Shown here in pieces: positions 1 through 6,390 of a DNA stretch of 41,337 nt. The notes below the pieces were generated by a model that saw only the letters and a program-made list of their open reading frames with translations, did not search any database and was not told where the DNA came from. The first letter of the stretch is position 1. Each line of letters opens with the position of its first letter. Origin of the DNA: CS1-C013 sp964353745 (GTDB lineage Archaea; Aenigmatarchaeota; Aenigmatarchaeia; Aenigmatarchaeales; Aenigmatarchaeaceae); NCBI GenBank assembly GCA_964353745.1, contig CAYGWD010000007.1:1-41337 (forward strand), given 5' to 3'. Position numbers and translations under genes: made by a program.

Positions 1-28
1 TGGAAGGTGCGGCTGGATCACCTCCTTA
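1..28 (+). rRNA. 16S rRNA, 3' end (partial)
   Basis: The first 28 bases are the universally conserved 3' terminus of small-subunit rRNA, including GGATCACCTCCTT, the anti-Shine-Dalgarno tail. The rest of the gene lies left of the window. The tail predicts ribosome binding sites of the type AAGGAGGTGAT, and many genes here carry GGTG, GTGAT or AAGGAG 5-10 bases before the start. No 23S rRNA follows on this strand; a T-rich run near 61-75 could end transcription. Confidence 0.93.
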
Positions 29-84
29 ATATTTTTGTAAGAACCTTACTACATCGGTTTCCATTTTTTCTCTCTAGCGTAAGC

Positions 85-92
85 TTTATATT
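85..92 (+). promoter_or_regulatory. Box A (TATA) promoter for the 91-residue gene
   Basis: TTTATATT lies about 35-40 bases before the start codon at 125, a plausible archaeal TATA box giving a very short leader. A GTGAT ribosome-binding motif at 117-121 lies between the two. It suggests the small gene is transcribed separately from 16S. Confidence 0.45.
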
Positions 93-124
93 TGTTACCA
101 ACCAATAGTTAATAACGTGATTAT

Positions 125-400
125 ATGGCAAGAACTAAAAGTGAAAGGGGAGCAACTTATGGGTGTAGAGCTATTAGTCCATCCACTCAACCCAATGAAA
201 ATGTTGCCCTAGGAGAAATCATAGAGCAAGCCAAATATATTTTTCCTGAAAAGAAAAGACAAACGTCAGAAGAAAAAGCAAAGAATTTAGAAGAAACAAG
301 AAAAGATGTTGATGAATGGGACCCGCTTACTTTAATTTCTATGGAAGGAACAAAAGAAGAAATTATAATTAAAGAAAATAAAAGAAGAAATGGCTATTAA
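125..400 (+). CDS. Hypothetical protein, 91 residues
   Basis: No family is recognised. The product is a charged, soluble 91-residue protein with no membrane segment or signal peptide. It has a short polar N-terminus with one Cys near residue 14, then a Glu/Lys-rich, mostly helical stretch (about residues 28-65), and a basic C-terminus. The start is supported by a GTGAT motif four bases upstream and a TATA box about 35 bases upstream. The gene sits directly after 16S rRNA, where a euryarchaeal rRNA operon would have a spacer tRNA and 23S, and converges with the tRNA-Ala on the other strand. Its style resembles the unknown gene at 31210-31497, but I see no convincing homology between them. Confidence 0.6.
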   Translation: MARTKSERGATYGCRAISPSTQPNENVALGEIIEQAKYIFPEKKRQTSEEKAKNLEETRKDVDEWDPLTLISMEGTKEEIIIKENKRRNGY

Positions 401-409
401 AAATTGCTA

Positions 410-496
410 TGGACTGGGCGGGATTTGAACCCGTAACCTCTTGCTATTTTGGAATTTTCTTGCAAAGCAAGCGATCTTCCATTGATCTACCAGCCC
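410..496 (-). tRNA. tRNA-Ala (TGC) with a 15-nt intron
   Basis: On the minus strand the acceptor GGGCTGG pairs with CCAGTCC followed by discriminator A. The D arm GATC/GATC, anticodon loop TTTGCAA (anticodon TGC, Ala) and T loop TTCAAAT are all present. The anticodon stem CTTGC/GCAAG closes only after removing 15 bases, AGAAAATTCCAAAAT, at 446-460. That places the intron at the canonical site after tRNA position 37. The precursor can form a bulge-helix-bulge: TTTG pairs with CAAA, with bulges CAA and ATA, and cleavage two bases into each bulge gives exactly this intron. CCA is not encoded. One A-C mismatch (49-65) occurs in the T stem. Confidence 0.9.
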
Positions 497-546
497 TTAT
501 GAAAATGTTATGTATAATTCAATTTAAATGTTTTTAAAGAATTAGA

Positions 547-903
547 TTAAGCACCACAGCCACATACCCTTCTGCAAGCATTTTTATCAGTACCAGTACC
601 ATAGTATCTCATACATAAAGCAGTCATATTGTCTTCTGTGTTAATTGAGCTATCACCATTGACATCAAACTTTGGTACCGGGGGGGTATTACCATTAAAA
701 TATATATAACTTGGGTCTGCTCCTGTGCAACCAGAAGAATTCCTCATTAATGCTCCGCATCCAGCAGCTTTGGCGGCTTCTATTGTTACTCCCTGTGACC
801 CACCGCTCCAACCGCTCATCCACAAGGCAACGATTCCCAAAAGAACAAGCAGAGCAACTGCAATGATTATCAAAGCATTTATAGGTAGTTCAATTCCTTT
901 CAT
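547..903 (-). CDS. Type IV pilin-like protein with Ca-binding-type loop
   Basis: A 118-residue member of the local MKGIELPI family. The N-terminus MKG-IELPIN is followed by about 20 hydrophobic residues (10-29), the layout of an archaeal class III/type IV prepilin with a three-residue leader cut after Gly3. The secreted part has paired Cys (C49, C59), a dockerin-like loop D80-x-N82-x-D84 with a closing D91, a conserved CxxYYG segment and a CxxVCGC end. Disulfides and Ca binding are inferred. It is the last of four related pilins on this strand, separated from the other three by alba, and has its own TATA box. It probably forms or decorates a thin filament on the cell surface. The nearest alternative is a single-pass surface protein that is not processed. 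Confidence 0.75.
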   Translation of the reverse strand: MKGIELPINALIIIAVALLVLLGIVALWMSGWSGGSQGVTIEAAKAAGCGALMRNSSGCTGADPSYIYFNGNTPPVPKFDVNGDSSINTEDNMTALCMRYYGTGTDKNACRRVCGCGA

Positions 904-925
904 AAAAATTTATTTGTAATACTTG

Positions 926-934
926 TATATAAAC
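926..934 (-). promoter_or_regulatory. Box A promoter of the last pilin gene
   Basis: On the minus strand this reads GTTTATATA, about 25 bases before the pilin start at 903. That predicts an almost leaderless transcript, consistent with the lack of a strong ribosome binding site. The palindrome AGGGCCCT (967-974) and a T run (about 957-962, minus strand) just upstream may terminate the preceding alba transcript. Confidence 0.5.
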
Positions 935-985
935 TTTTAGAAAAACAGAACGGGCTGAAAAAATCAAGGGCCCTGAAAAACTGAT

Positions 986-1297
986 TTACTTTTTACCTAA
1001 CACTATCTCTATTGAGGAAACGTTTAGTTTCTCTCCCTGTTCTGATTCTAGCACTTCTGTTCCAATTGTTACATTTTTTATTTCTGCATTGGTTACGAAC
1101 TTGTTTTTTACTATTTCTGCAACATCTACTGCATGCGAGATTGCCCTGCCTCTTGCCTTTAATATCACTTCCTCTTTACCGTCATTAAACTGTGTGACGC
1201 ATGCAAGTACATAGCTCATTGCAGGCTTTTTACCCACAAAGACTATGTTGCTATCTGCTCTCTCTCTTCTCTCTTCTTTCTCTTCATTTTCTGCCAT
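986..1297 (-). CDS. alba: Alba family chromatin protein
   Basis: A 103-residue protein matching Alba, the archaeal DNA/RNA-binding protein that coats chromosomes as dimers. Family signatures run the full length: FVGKKPAMSYVLAC (with the DNA-contacting lysines), LKARGRAISHAVDVAEIV in the central helix, and VSSIEIVLGKK at the C-terminus. The N-terminus is an acidic and basic extension of about 20 residues. I place the start at the ATG at 1297: AGGAGG lies nine bases upstream and overlaps the alternative GTG at 1306, which would add only three residues. The gene has its own promoter and interrupts the row of pilin genes, although it has no obvious functional link to them. Confidence 0.93.
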   Translation of the reverse strand: MAENEEKEERRERADSNIVFVGKKPAMSYVLACVTQFNDGKEEVILKARGRAISHAVDVAEIVKNKFVTNAEIKNVTIGTEVLESEQGEKLNVSSIEIVLGKK

Positions 1298-1353
1298 TTT
1301 AAACACCCTCCTGTTTCTGTATTACTATATATCTTACTAATATTAGATTTAAC

Positions 1354-1363
1354 ATTTATAAAT
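1354..1363 (-). promoter_or_regulatory. Box A promoter of alba
   Basis: ATTTATAAAT is a perfect palindrome about 57 bases before the alba ATG. With initiation about 25 bases downstream, the mRNA would have a 5' leader of roughly 30 bases carrying the AGGAGG site. That differs from the near-leaderless genes nearby and fits a highly expressed gene. Confidence 0.45.
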
Positions 1364-1430
1364 TTTTGTTTTAGAAATAGAAATAAAAAAATTAGAAAAA
1401 GTAGTTCTTTTCAATGGACCGTATAGTTCT

Positions 1431-1820
1431 TTATGCGCAACCACAAGATTTTAATCCATTCGATTCGCTCGTTATTCCATAGTAGCAAACTAGCAATGAT
1501 GCTAAGTTGTCATGAGCTGCTCCACCTGCAACAGTACAAGCACTCGGCATAGCAGCATCAACTGTGTTATCTCCTACTGTTCCGTCTCTGTTTGCATCAA
1601 AATCATTTATTGTTATTTGCCATAACCTTGTTCCGCTTGCTTGACAGCCTGTTGGTGATCTTACAACAATCGCACAATATTTTGTTTTTGCTGCATTTTG
1701 AGTCATTACACCTGCCGGACCCATGAAGCCGCCAAAGTATAAAGCAATTACTCCTAACAAAACTATAACAGCCACTGCGATTATGACTAAAATGTTTATC
1801 GGTAACTCAATACCTTTCAT
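1431..1820 (-). CDS. Type IV pilin-like protein with Ca-binding-type loop
   Basis: A 129-residue pilin-like protein with N-terminus MKG-IELPINILVIIAVA, a hydrophobic helix to about residue 29, then a secreted Cys-containing domain. It carries DFDANRDG (D75, N77, D79), an Asp-rich loop like the first half of a dockerin EF-hand, Cys at 49 and 59, an LLVCYYGI segment and a CGC end. A GGGTGA ribosome site precedes the start, and the gene begins four bases after the preceding pilin ends, so the two are co-transcribed. Its first 70 coding bases are nearly identical to those of that neighbour, whereas the distal parts diverge. Likely an extracellular filament subunit. Confidence 0.76.
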   Translation of the reverse strand: MKGIELPINILVIIAVAVIVLLGVIALYFGGFMGPAGVMTQNAAKTKYCAIVVRSPTGCQASGTRLWQITINDFDANRDGTVGDNTVDAAMPSACTVAGGAAHDNLASLLVCYYGITSESNGLKSCGCA

Positions 1821-1824
1821 ATTT

Positions 1825-2232
1825 TCACCCTGTGCACCCGCAAACTTTTCTGCATTGTGCTACCCTATCTGTTGCTGCTGAACTAATACCATAATAGGTT
1901 TGGCACAATAATTGTAAGGTATCTGTTGGAAGTGCTGGAGGACCTGCACAAGCAGTATCAGTTGTGCCTGTATAACATAAGTGTCCGTCTCTGTTTGCAT
2001 CAAAAGGTGGGACTCCTGTTTCTCCAAGTACAATAGCAGTTGGGTCAGATGACATGCAACCTCCTACATTGCTCATAACAAGCTTACAAGCTGAACTCTT
2101 TGCTGCATCTTGTGTTACTATACCTGCCGGACCCATGAAGCCACTGAAGTACAATGCGATAACTCCTAACAAAACTATAACAGCCACTGCGATTATGACT
2201 AAAATGTTTATTGGTAACTCAATACCTTTCAC
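1825..2232 (-). CDS. Type IV pilin-like protein, GTG start
   Basis: The product is 135 residues from the chosen GTG start at 2232. That start is preferred over a GTG nine bases upstream because GAGGTGA lies at the right distance and because it yields the MKG-IELPIN leader shared with the other pilins. The order is hydrophobic helix (about 10-29), then C49 and C59, an FDANRDG loop (D78, N80, D82), a CQTYYGI segment and a CRKVCGC end. A strong TATA box lies about 30-40 bases upstream, so this gene probably heads a two-pilin transcript with the next gene. Role as for its neighbours: a secreted pilus or thin-filament subunit, with metal binding inferred from the Asp/Asn spacing. Confidence 0.75.
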   Translation of the reverse strand: MKGIELPINILVIIAVAVIVLLGVIALYFSGFMGPAGIVTQDAAKSSACKLVMSNVGGCMSSDPTAIVLGETGVPPFDANRDGHLCYTGTTDTACAGPPALPTDTLQLLCQTYYGISSAATDRVAQCRKVCGCTG

Positions 2233-2262
2233 TGTTTTCACCTCTAATTTTTTATTGGTAAA

Positions 2263-2275
2263 CTTATATATAAAG
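2263..2275 (-). promoter_or_regulatory. Box A promoter of the pilin pair
   Basis: CTTTATATATAAG is a 13-base palindromic TATA element 31-43 bases before the GTG start at 2232. The predicted start of transcription is about 2240, leaving only the ribosome binding site ahead of the coding region. It is one of the best TATA matches in the window, in keeping with strong expression of a structural subunit. Confidence 0.55.
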
Positions 2276-2295
2276 ATTAGTATTCTAAAGAAGAA

Positions 2296-2721
2296 TTAGC
2301 CAGTTGAACAATGACAAACTTGCGTTCTGCAGATATCATCTATATCTGCGTCATCAGTGCCTGTTATTGAGTACCAACATTTGCATAACGTGAACAGACT
2401 ATCAGTATTTCCTGCAGGTTCAGTAGCAGCAGGGGTATTACAAACAGCAGGATCGGTAGTAGTAATTCCTCCGTCATTTCTTCCGTCTCTGTCAGCATCA
2501 AAATTATTTATAACAATACTTTTAGTTACACCAGAGCCTGTGCTATCGCAACCTCCCGTTGACATTAACATGTGGCAAGCATTGTCCTTAACAGTCTCTA
2601 GGTTTGCTGTTTGAGCTCCCATTGGCCATACCCCATAGAATAAACCTACAATAGCAAGTAGAACTATCAGGACTAGTATTATCACTATGATTGTGCTTAT
2701 TGGTAACTCAATGCCTTTCAT
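2296..2721 (-). CDS. Type IV pilin-like protein, most divergent of the four
   Basis: A 141-residue pilin-like protein from the ATG at 2721, chosen because it restores the MKG-IELPIS leader; two ATGs 4-9 bases upstream would add only MMY. A 20-residue hydrophobic helix is followed by C49 and a GGC at 58, an NNFDADRDG loop (D75, D77, D79) with further acidic residues, an LCKCWYSI segment in the place of CxxYYGI, and a CxxxVCHC end. It follows the large Cys-rich protein after about 37 bases and may share its transcript. Same presumed role as the other three, with a longer, more acidic insert before the C-terminal Cys cluster. Confidence 0.73.
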   Translation of the reverse strand: MKGIELPISTIIVIILVLIVLLAIVGLFYGVWPMGAQTANLETVKDNACHMLMSTGGCDSTGSGVTKSIVINNFDADRDGRNDGGITTTDPAVCNTPAATEPAGNTDSLFTLCKCWYSITGTDDADIDDICRTQVCHCSTG

Positions 2722-2758
2722 ATACATCATTACTTATTTTAGTTAATAAATTTTTTGT

Positions 2759-5455
2759 TTATACACAACGGCAAATAGAAAATTCACAATTTCTTCCACG
2801 TGAACATACGCTATCATTCTCACAACCTGCACCACAAGCATACGAGCAGCTGTATACACCACAACTATTAGCAGTTTCGATACATTTTCCAACACCACCG
2901 GATATTAATTTAGGTCCACTACATCTTGGACACCATTTGCATCCTTGAGCAGTGCAGTCACCCGGTTCATAACCATAAAATGAGCAAGGACAATCACTTG
3001 CACAGTTTGAATGATCTTCTCCATCGTTTTGTTCACAAATTCCATTTCCACAATAACCATTATATTTACAAGCATCATTTGCAGAGCAATCAGCTTTACA
3101 TTTATCTGTATATGTTGCTGAACAGCAAGGGATACCGCAAAGAGGGTCTACCCATAAATCTGTCCACGTGCATGTTGGATCGGATGCATCTTCTCTTATG
3201 CATTGTCCATACACCCAACACTCACCTCCTTGGCAAACTCCAAGACCGTCTCCACAAATACCATCATTATTCTCCCAACCTCCCTTTGGCAAACAGTATT
3301 TTGCTCCCCAACAATATGCACCATTGCAGCCATAACGACAAGTATTAATAGTACCATAGTTGCACTTGTTTATATCAAATGTCATATTACAATTTCCCAA
3401 ACCATCACAGACCCTATCATACGCTGGGCTATTTCTATATTCTATTCCACCATCACATTTATCACCACAAGGTTCTTTACCGCAAGTAGCTGGAGCAGGA
3501 GGCACGACTTTACCTCGATTATTTAAGTTGCATGCAAGAGCAACACAAGTGTAATATTGGCATGGACCAACTGGACCTTTAAAAATGATACAATCAGTAC
3601 TTTCAGGTAAAGCGGTATCAAGGCATTCAGGAGGTTTGATTGTTAGATCAAAAGATATTTGATTCCAAACATGAGTTGCGCTCCCATTTATGTATATCGT
3701 GTAATCATCAGCAGGTGTGTATTGGGTAGTAGAAATAGACATAGGAGGATTGCATGTCGGGTTTGGCATACAAGATATAGATGAAGGTGCTATAGTAATG
3801 TTATAATTATCGGCTGAAGGACCTTTAGCATTTGATATTATGCTATACGTTATTTGAACGTTTTCAGGTGTTCCTGTGGTTTTATTTTTAACTGTTATTA
3901 TTAGCGAAAAGCCAGTGCTTCCAAATATATCAGCATTGTTTGGAGTTGCAAATATATCGAAATCAAAGGGCTCTTCTACTGCAAGGTTAAAAGTAGTTTG
4001 ATTATACGAGCCACCGCCATATCCTTTTATTGTTAGCTGGTATACCATAGCTGGTGTTGTCCCATCGGTTGTTAGTTTTAAAACAGAGGCAAAATTAGGT
4101 GGTGCGTTATTAGTGTCGAGCAAGTAGGAAATTCCTTGAGGAAGACTATCAAAGTATAGTTTAACAGGTTTGGCAGTTCCGCTTGTGATGTTTACAATTA
4201 CATTTGTAATATTATTGTAATCAGGGCTTTTAATTAGTTTGATGCCATTTGGAACTACATTAATGGAAAAAGTCATCGATGGGTTGACAGTTAAATTATA
4301 AATTATGAATTTTTCGACATTAGGCGAGCAACCATCCGCAGTTACGTTTATATGATAAACACCTGAAGGCGTATTAACTGTTTTTATTATCATTGATGTA
4401 GAGTAAGACATCGGCTTACCATTATCAGCAAAATCTACACTAATGCCTGCTGACGGGCCTACCAAGTTTCCTATAGCATCATAAACCTTGGCTGTCAAAC
4501 CTACATTGTCATTAGTTGTGCCGGTGTTCGTTACAGTTATCGTTGGCCCAGGATTCTTTTCGTCGTCCGATTTCATTGAATCAATTTTCGGGTTTAAATC
4601 AAGCAGATAGTCGCATACAGAAGGTGTGACTCCCGTTTGTTTTGCCTTGATTTTAAAATTTAGTTTAACATAATCATAAGGAATCCAGTCGCTCCCGCTC
4701 TTTAAAACTTTTGGTTCATCTGAATATAGCGGAGCCAAGCAATATGTGTTATATGTGTTGGGAGGATAGCAAATATCTTTTATGTTAACATTGAGAATCT
4801 CTCCAGAGGATGTTATCTCAAAGTTCAGACCATTAAAACGTCCTGTCGGGTTTGCTTCAGCTCGTAACTTGAATATTAAGGCATTAACATCTTCAAGGGA
4901 AGAATTAAAAGTCTGATTTTCCAATATTTCCCTTGCAGCGCTTAGCAATCTAAAGTAGGAAGAGTAAACGCGAGAATTAATAGGTTGGTGTGAAAATGTT
5001 TGCGCTCTTATTGAGTCATCAGTAATAGAGAAGTTTGCGCCGCCGGTGACATCGAAGTACTGACTTTGCTCATTAACATTTATTTCCGCACCACTCAGCC
5101 TTACAATCCTGTTTAATTTTTTGTAGTAAGACGGCAGGCCTCTTTCTATTGCCCTCTCTAATTTTAATCTCAGGTCAGATATCTGCGGATAATAAAAATT
5201 CCAGAAAACTTCTTCGCCTTCATTGAAACCGCCGTTCTTAGCTAGTTCAAAGGCGACCCTCTGCGTTATGAACTCCACGCTCTGATTGAATGTTTTCAAA
5301 AAGAAGTTATTGAAATTTCCAAAAGAGGCAAGTTCTCCCTCTCTTGTTGCCACATAATCATCATAAGGTTTCTGAATGGTTGCATAAATTATTACAGCAC
5401 CGCTTAGAATCAATATTATAGCTATTGAGCCTAAACCAAGTAATGATCCTTTCAT
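2759..5455 (-). CDS. Large surface protein with pilin-like N-terminus and Cys-rich end
   Basis: The product is 898 residues from the ATG at 5455, two bases after the preceding stop. The N-terminus MKGSLLGLGSIAIILIL is a short leader plus hydrophobic helix, so it could enter the same assembly path as the pilins. Residues about 20-280 are a mixed, partly helical domain. About 300-605 are beta-rich, Ig-like units with many NxS/T sequons (one resembles a NEW3-type domain). About 612-898 are extremely Cys-rich, with a CGNGICEQNDGE...CASDCPC segment like those seen in other secreted archaeal and bacterial proteins. No catalytic signature is seen. Likely a tip, adhesive or cell-wall-contacting protein of the appendage; function is inferred from context. 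Confidence 0.7.
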   Translation of the reverse strand: MKGSLLGLGSIAIILILSGAVIIYATIQKPYDDYVATREGELASFGNFNNFFLKTFNQSVEFITQRVAFELAKNGGFNEGEEVFWNFYYPQISDLRLKLERAIERGLPSYYKKLNRIVRLSGAEINVNEQSQYFDVTGGANFSITDDSIRAQTFSHQPINSRVYSSYFRLLSAAREILENQTFNSSLEDVNALIFKLRAEANPTGRFNGLNFEITSSGEILNVNIKDICYPPNTYNTYCLAPLYSDEPKVLKSGSDWIPYDYVKLNFKIKAKQTGVTPSVCDYLLDLNPKIDSMKSDDEKNPGPTITVTNTGTTNDNVGLTAKVYDAIGNLVGPSAGISVDFADNGKPMSYSTSMIIKTVNTPSGVYHINVTADGCSPNVEKFIIYNLTVNPSMTFSINVVPNGIKLIKSPDYNNITNVIVNITSGTAKPVKLYFDSLPQGISYLLDTNNAPPNFASVLKLTTDGTTPAMVYQLTIKGYGGGSYNQTTFNLAVEEPFDFDIFATPNNADIFGSTGFSLIITVKNKTTGTPENVQITYSIISNAKGPSADNYNITIAPSSISCMPNPTCNPPMSISTTQYTPADDYTIYINGSATHVWNQISFDLTIKPPECLDTALPESTDCIIFKGPVGPCQYYTCVALACNLNNRGKVVPPAPATCGKEPCGDKCDGGIEYRNSPAYDRVCDGLGNCNMTFDINKCNYGTINTCRYGCNGAYCWGAKYCLPKGGWENNDGICGDGLGVCQGGECWVYGQCIREDASDPTCTWTDLWVDPLCGIPCCSATYTDKCKADCSANDACKYNGYCGNGICEQNDGEDHSNCASDCPCSFYGYEPGDCTAQGCKWCPRCSGPKLISGGVGKCIETANSCGVYSCSYACGAGCENDSVCSRGRNCEFSICRCV

Positions 5456-5456
5456 G

Positions 5457-5942
5457 TTAACCAACATACAACTCCAAATCAACTGGTTTGCCGTTTAGTA
5501 AAAACAGTTCTGTTGAGGTTTTCTGCCAATCATATGAATTTCCAGATTGGGCAATCACTATTTCAGGGTTTCTGATTTTTAACAGGTAGCTTTTACCTTC
5601 TAGTAACTGATTAAGAACATCATCTGACATTTGCGCGGCATTTACGAAACTGCTGGTTTCCGGCATCCATGGTCTTGTTGTGTTTTGTATCGCTGCCGCA
5701 TTTAAAATCTTTTTCATTGGAATTCCCTGCGGTCTGAGTTCCAAAAAAGTCAATAGCACAGAGTCATACTTTACAGAGTTGAAAAGTATCCTTATTGTTA
5801 CGTCTCTAGCCTTGACCAACCCTGTTCCATATGCTACAAATTTGATTTCCGTAAAAATCCATATCAAGCTTACCATAATTATTATTATAATTATCAGCAC
5901 GAATACGCTAAACAAATCAGACAATAATTCTATACCTTTCAT
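5457..5942 (-). CDS. Pilin-like minor subunit, 161 residues
   Basis: Starts MKG-IELLSDLFSVFVLIIII, with the leader of the other local pilins followed by an unusually Ile-rich membrane helix to about residue 31. The remaining 130 residues lack the Cys pairs and Asp loop of the short pilins. They contain a stretch with PETSSFVNAAQMSDD and end in a hydrophobic beta-like segment. The start overlaps the previous stop by four bases (ATGA), and the next gene begins one base after this stop, so it is translationally coupled in the order 6370-5942-5455. Best read as a minor pilin or pseudopilin; a specific family is not recognised. Confidence 0.65.
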   Translation of the reverse strand: MKGIELLSDLFSVFVLIIIIIIMVSLIWIFTEIKFVAYGTGLVKARDVTIRILFNSVKYDSVLLTFLELRPQGIPMKKILNAAAIQNTTRPWMPETSSFVNAAQMSDDVLNQLLEGKSYLLKIRNPEIVIAQSGNSYDWQKTSTELFLLNGKPVDLELYVG

Positions 5943-6370
5943 AGGGTCACCATCATTTTAGCCGGTTCAATGCTGCCGTCGTTCATTTCGATTGCTACAG
6001 TGAAATTTGCACTTTTTCCTATATAAGTCGCTCCGGGTTTTAACTCAAAATTCCAATTACATGGAGGAGCTCCGCAGCTTATCAGGCTAACATTAACCAT
6101 CCCGCTTGGATAATTTATGCAAGACGAATCAGATTCGGTTGTGGTTAATTTTGTTTCTTCCAAAAGTCCCTTTATCACATTGTTGCCATCAATCGAAGCC
6201 AAACACTTACTGGCCGTCAAATAGTCACCTAAGACGTATACCTCTCTTTCGGTTTTATCATGAAGCAGATTAACATTGTAAGAAATGAACAACAGAAATA
6301 TTGTTAATATTCCTACGACTGTTAATCCAATCTGAATGAACTTTATGAAATCTTCGCTTAATTCCATCAT
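5939..6370 (-). CDS. Single-pass minor pilin-like protein
   Basis: 143 residues from the ATG at 6370, which follows GGTTGAT and lies after the giant gene's stop at 6391; upstream in-frame Met codons would run into that gene. The N-terminus MMELSEDFIKFIQIGLTVVG resembles that of the giant protein (MAELVKDFIKLISVLLVV): an acidic start then a hydrophobic helix to about residue 32, without the Gly leader. The outside domain is about 110 residues with C60, C76, C92 and C96, beta-rich. It overlaps the next gene by ATGA. The shared N-terminal style suggests it and the giant protein use the same membrane anchor or partner. Confidence 0.6.
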   Translation of the reverse strand: MMELSEDFIKFIQIGLTVVGILTIFLLFISYNVNLLHDKTEREVYVLGDYLTASKCLASIDGNNVIKGLLEETKLTTTESDSSCINYPSGMVNVSLISCGAPPCNWNFELKPGATYIGKSANFTVAIEMNDGSIEPAKMMVTL

Positions 6371-6390
6371 TTTAATCAACCAATTTATTA

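Noticed and set aside
955..985. Rho-independent-style terminator after alba
   Set aside because: AGGGCCCT is palindromic but has only 4-bp arms without a loop; archaeal termination mostly uses T runs, so I mention it only as a weak possibility in the promoter entry.
2926..3348. His-rich plus-strand frame (140 codons) opposite the Cys-rich surface protein
   Set aside because: Its His/Leu-rich sequence mirrors the minus-strand Cys/Gly/Asn codons; it overlaps a well-supported gene and has no promoter or ribosome site.
5456..5482. Upstream start for the 898-residue surface protein (nine extra residues)
   Set aside because: It would overlap the preceding gene and hide the MKG leader. The ATG at 5455 follows that gene's stop directly.
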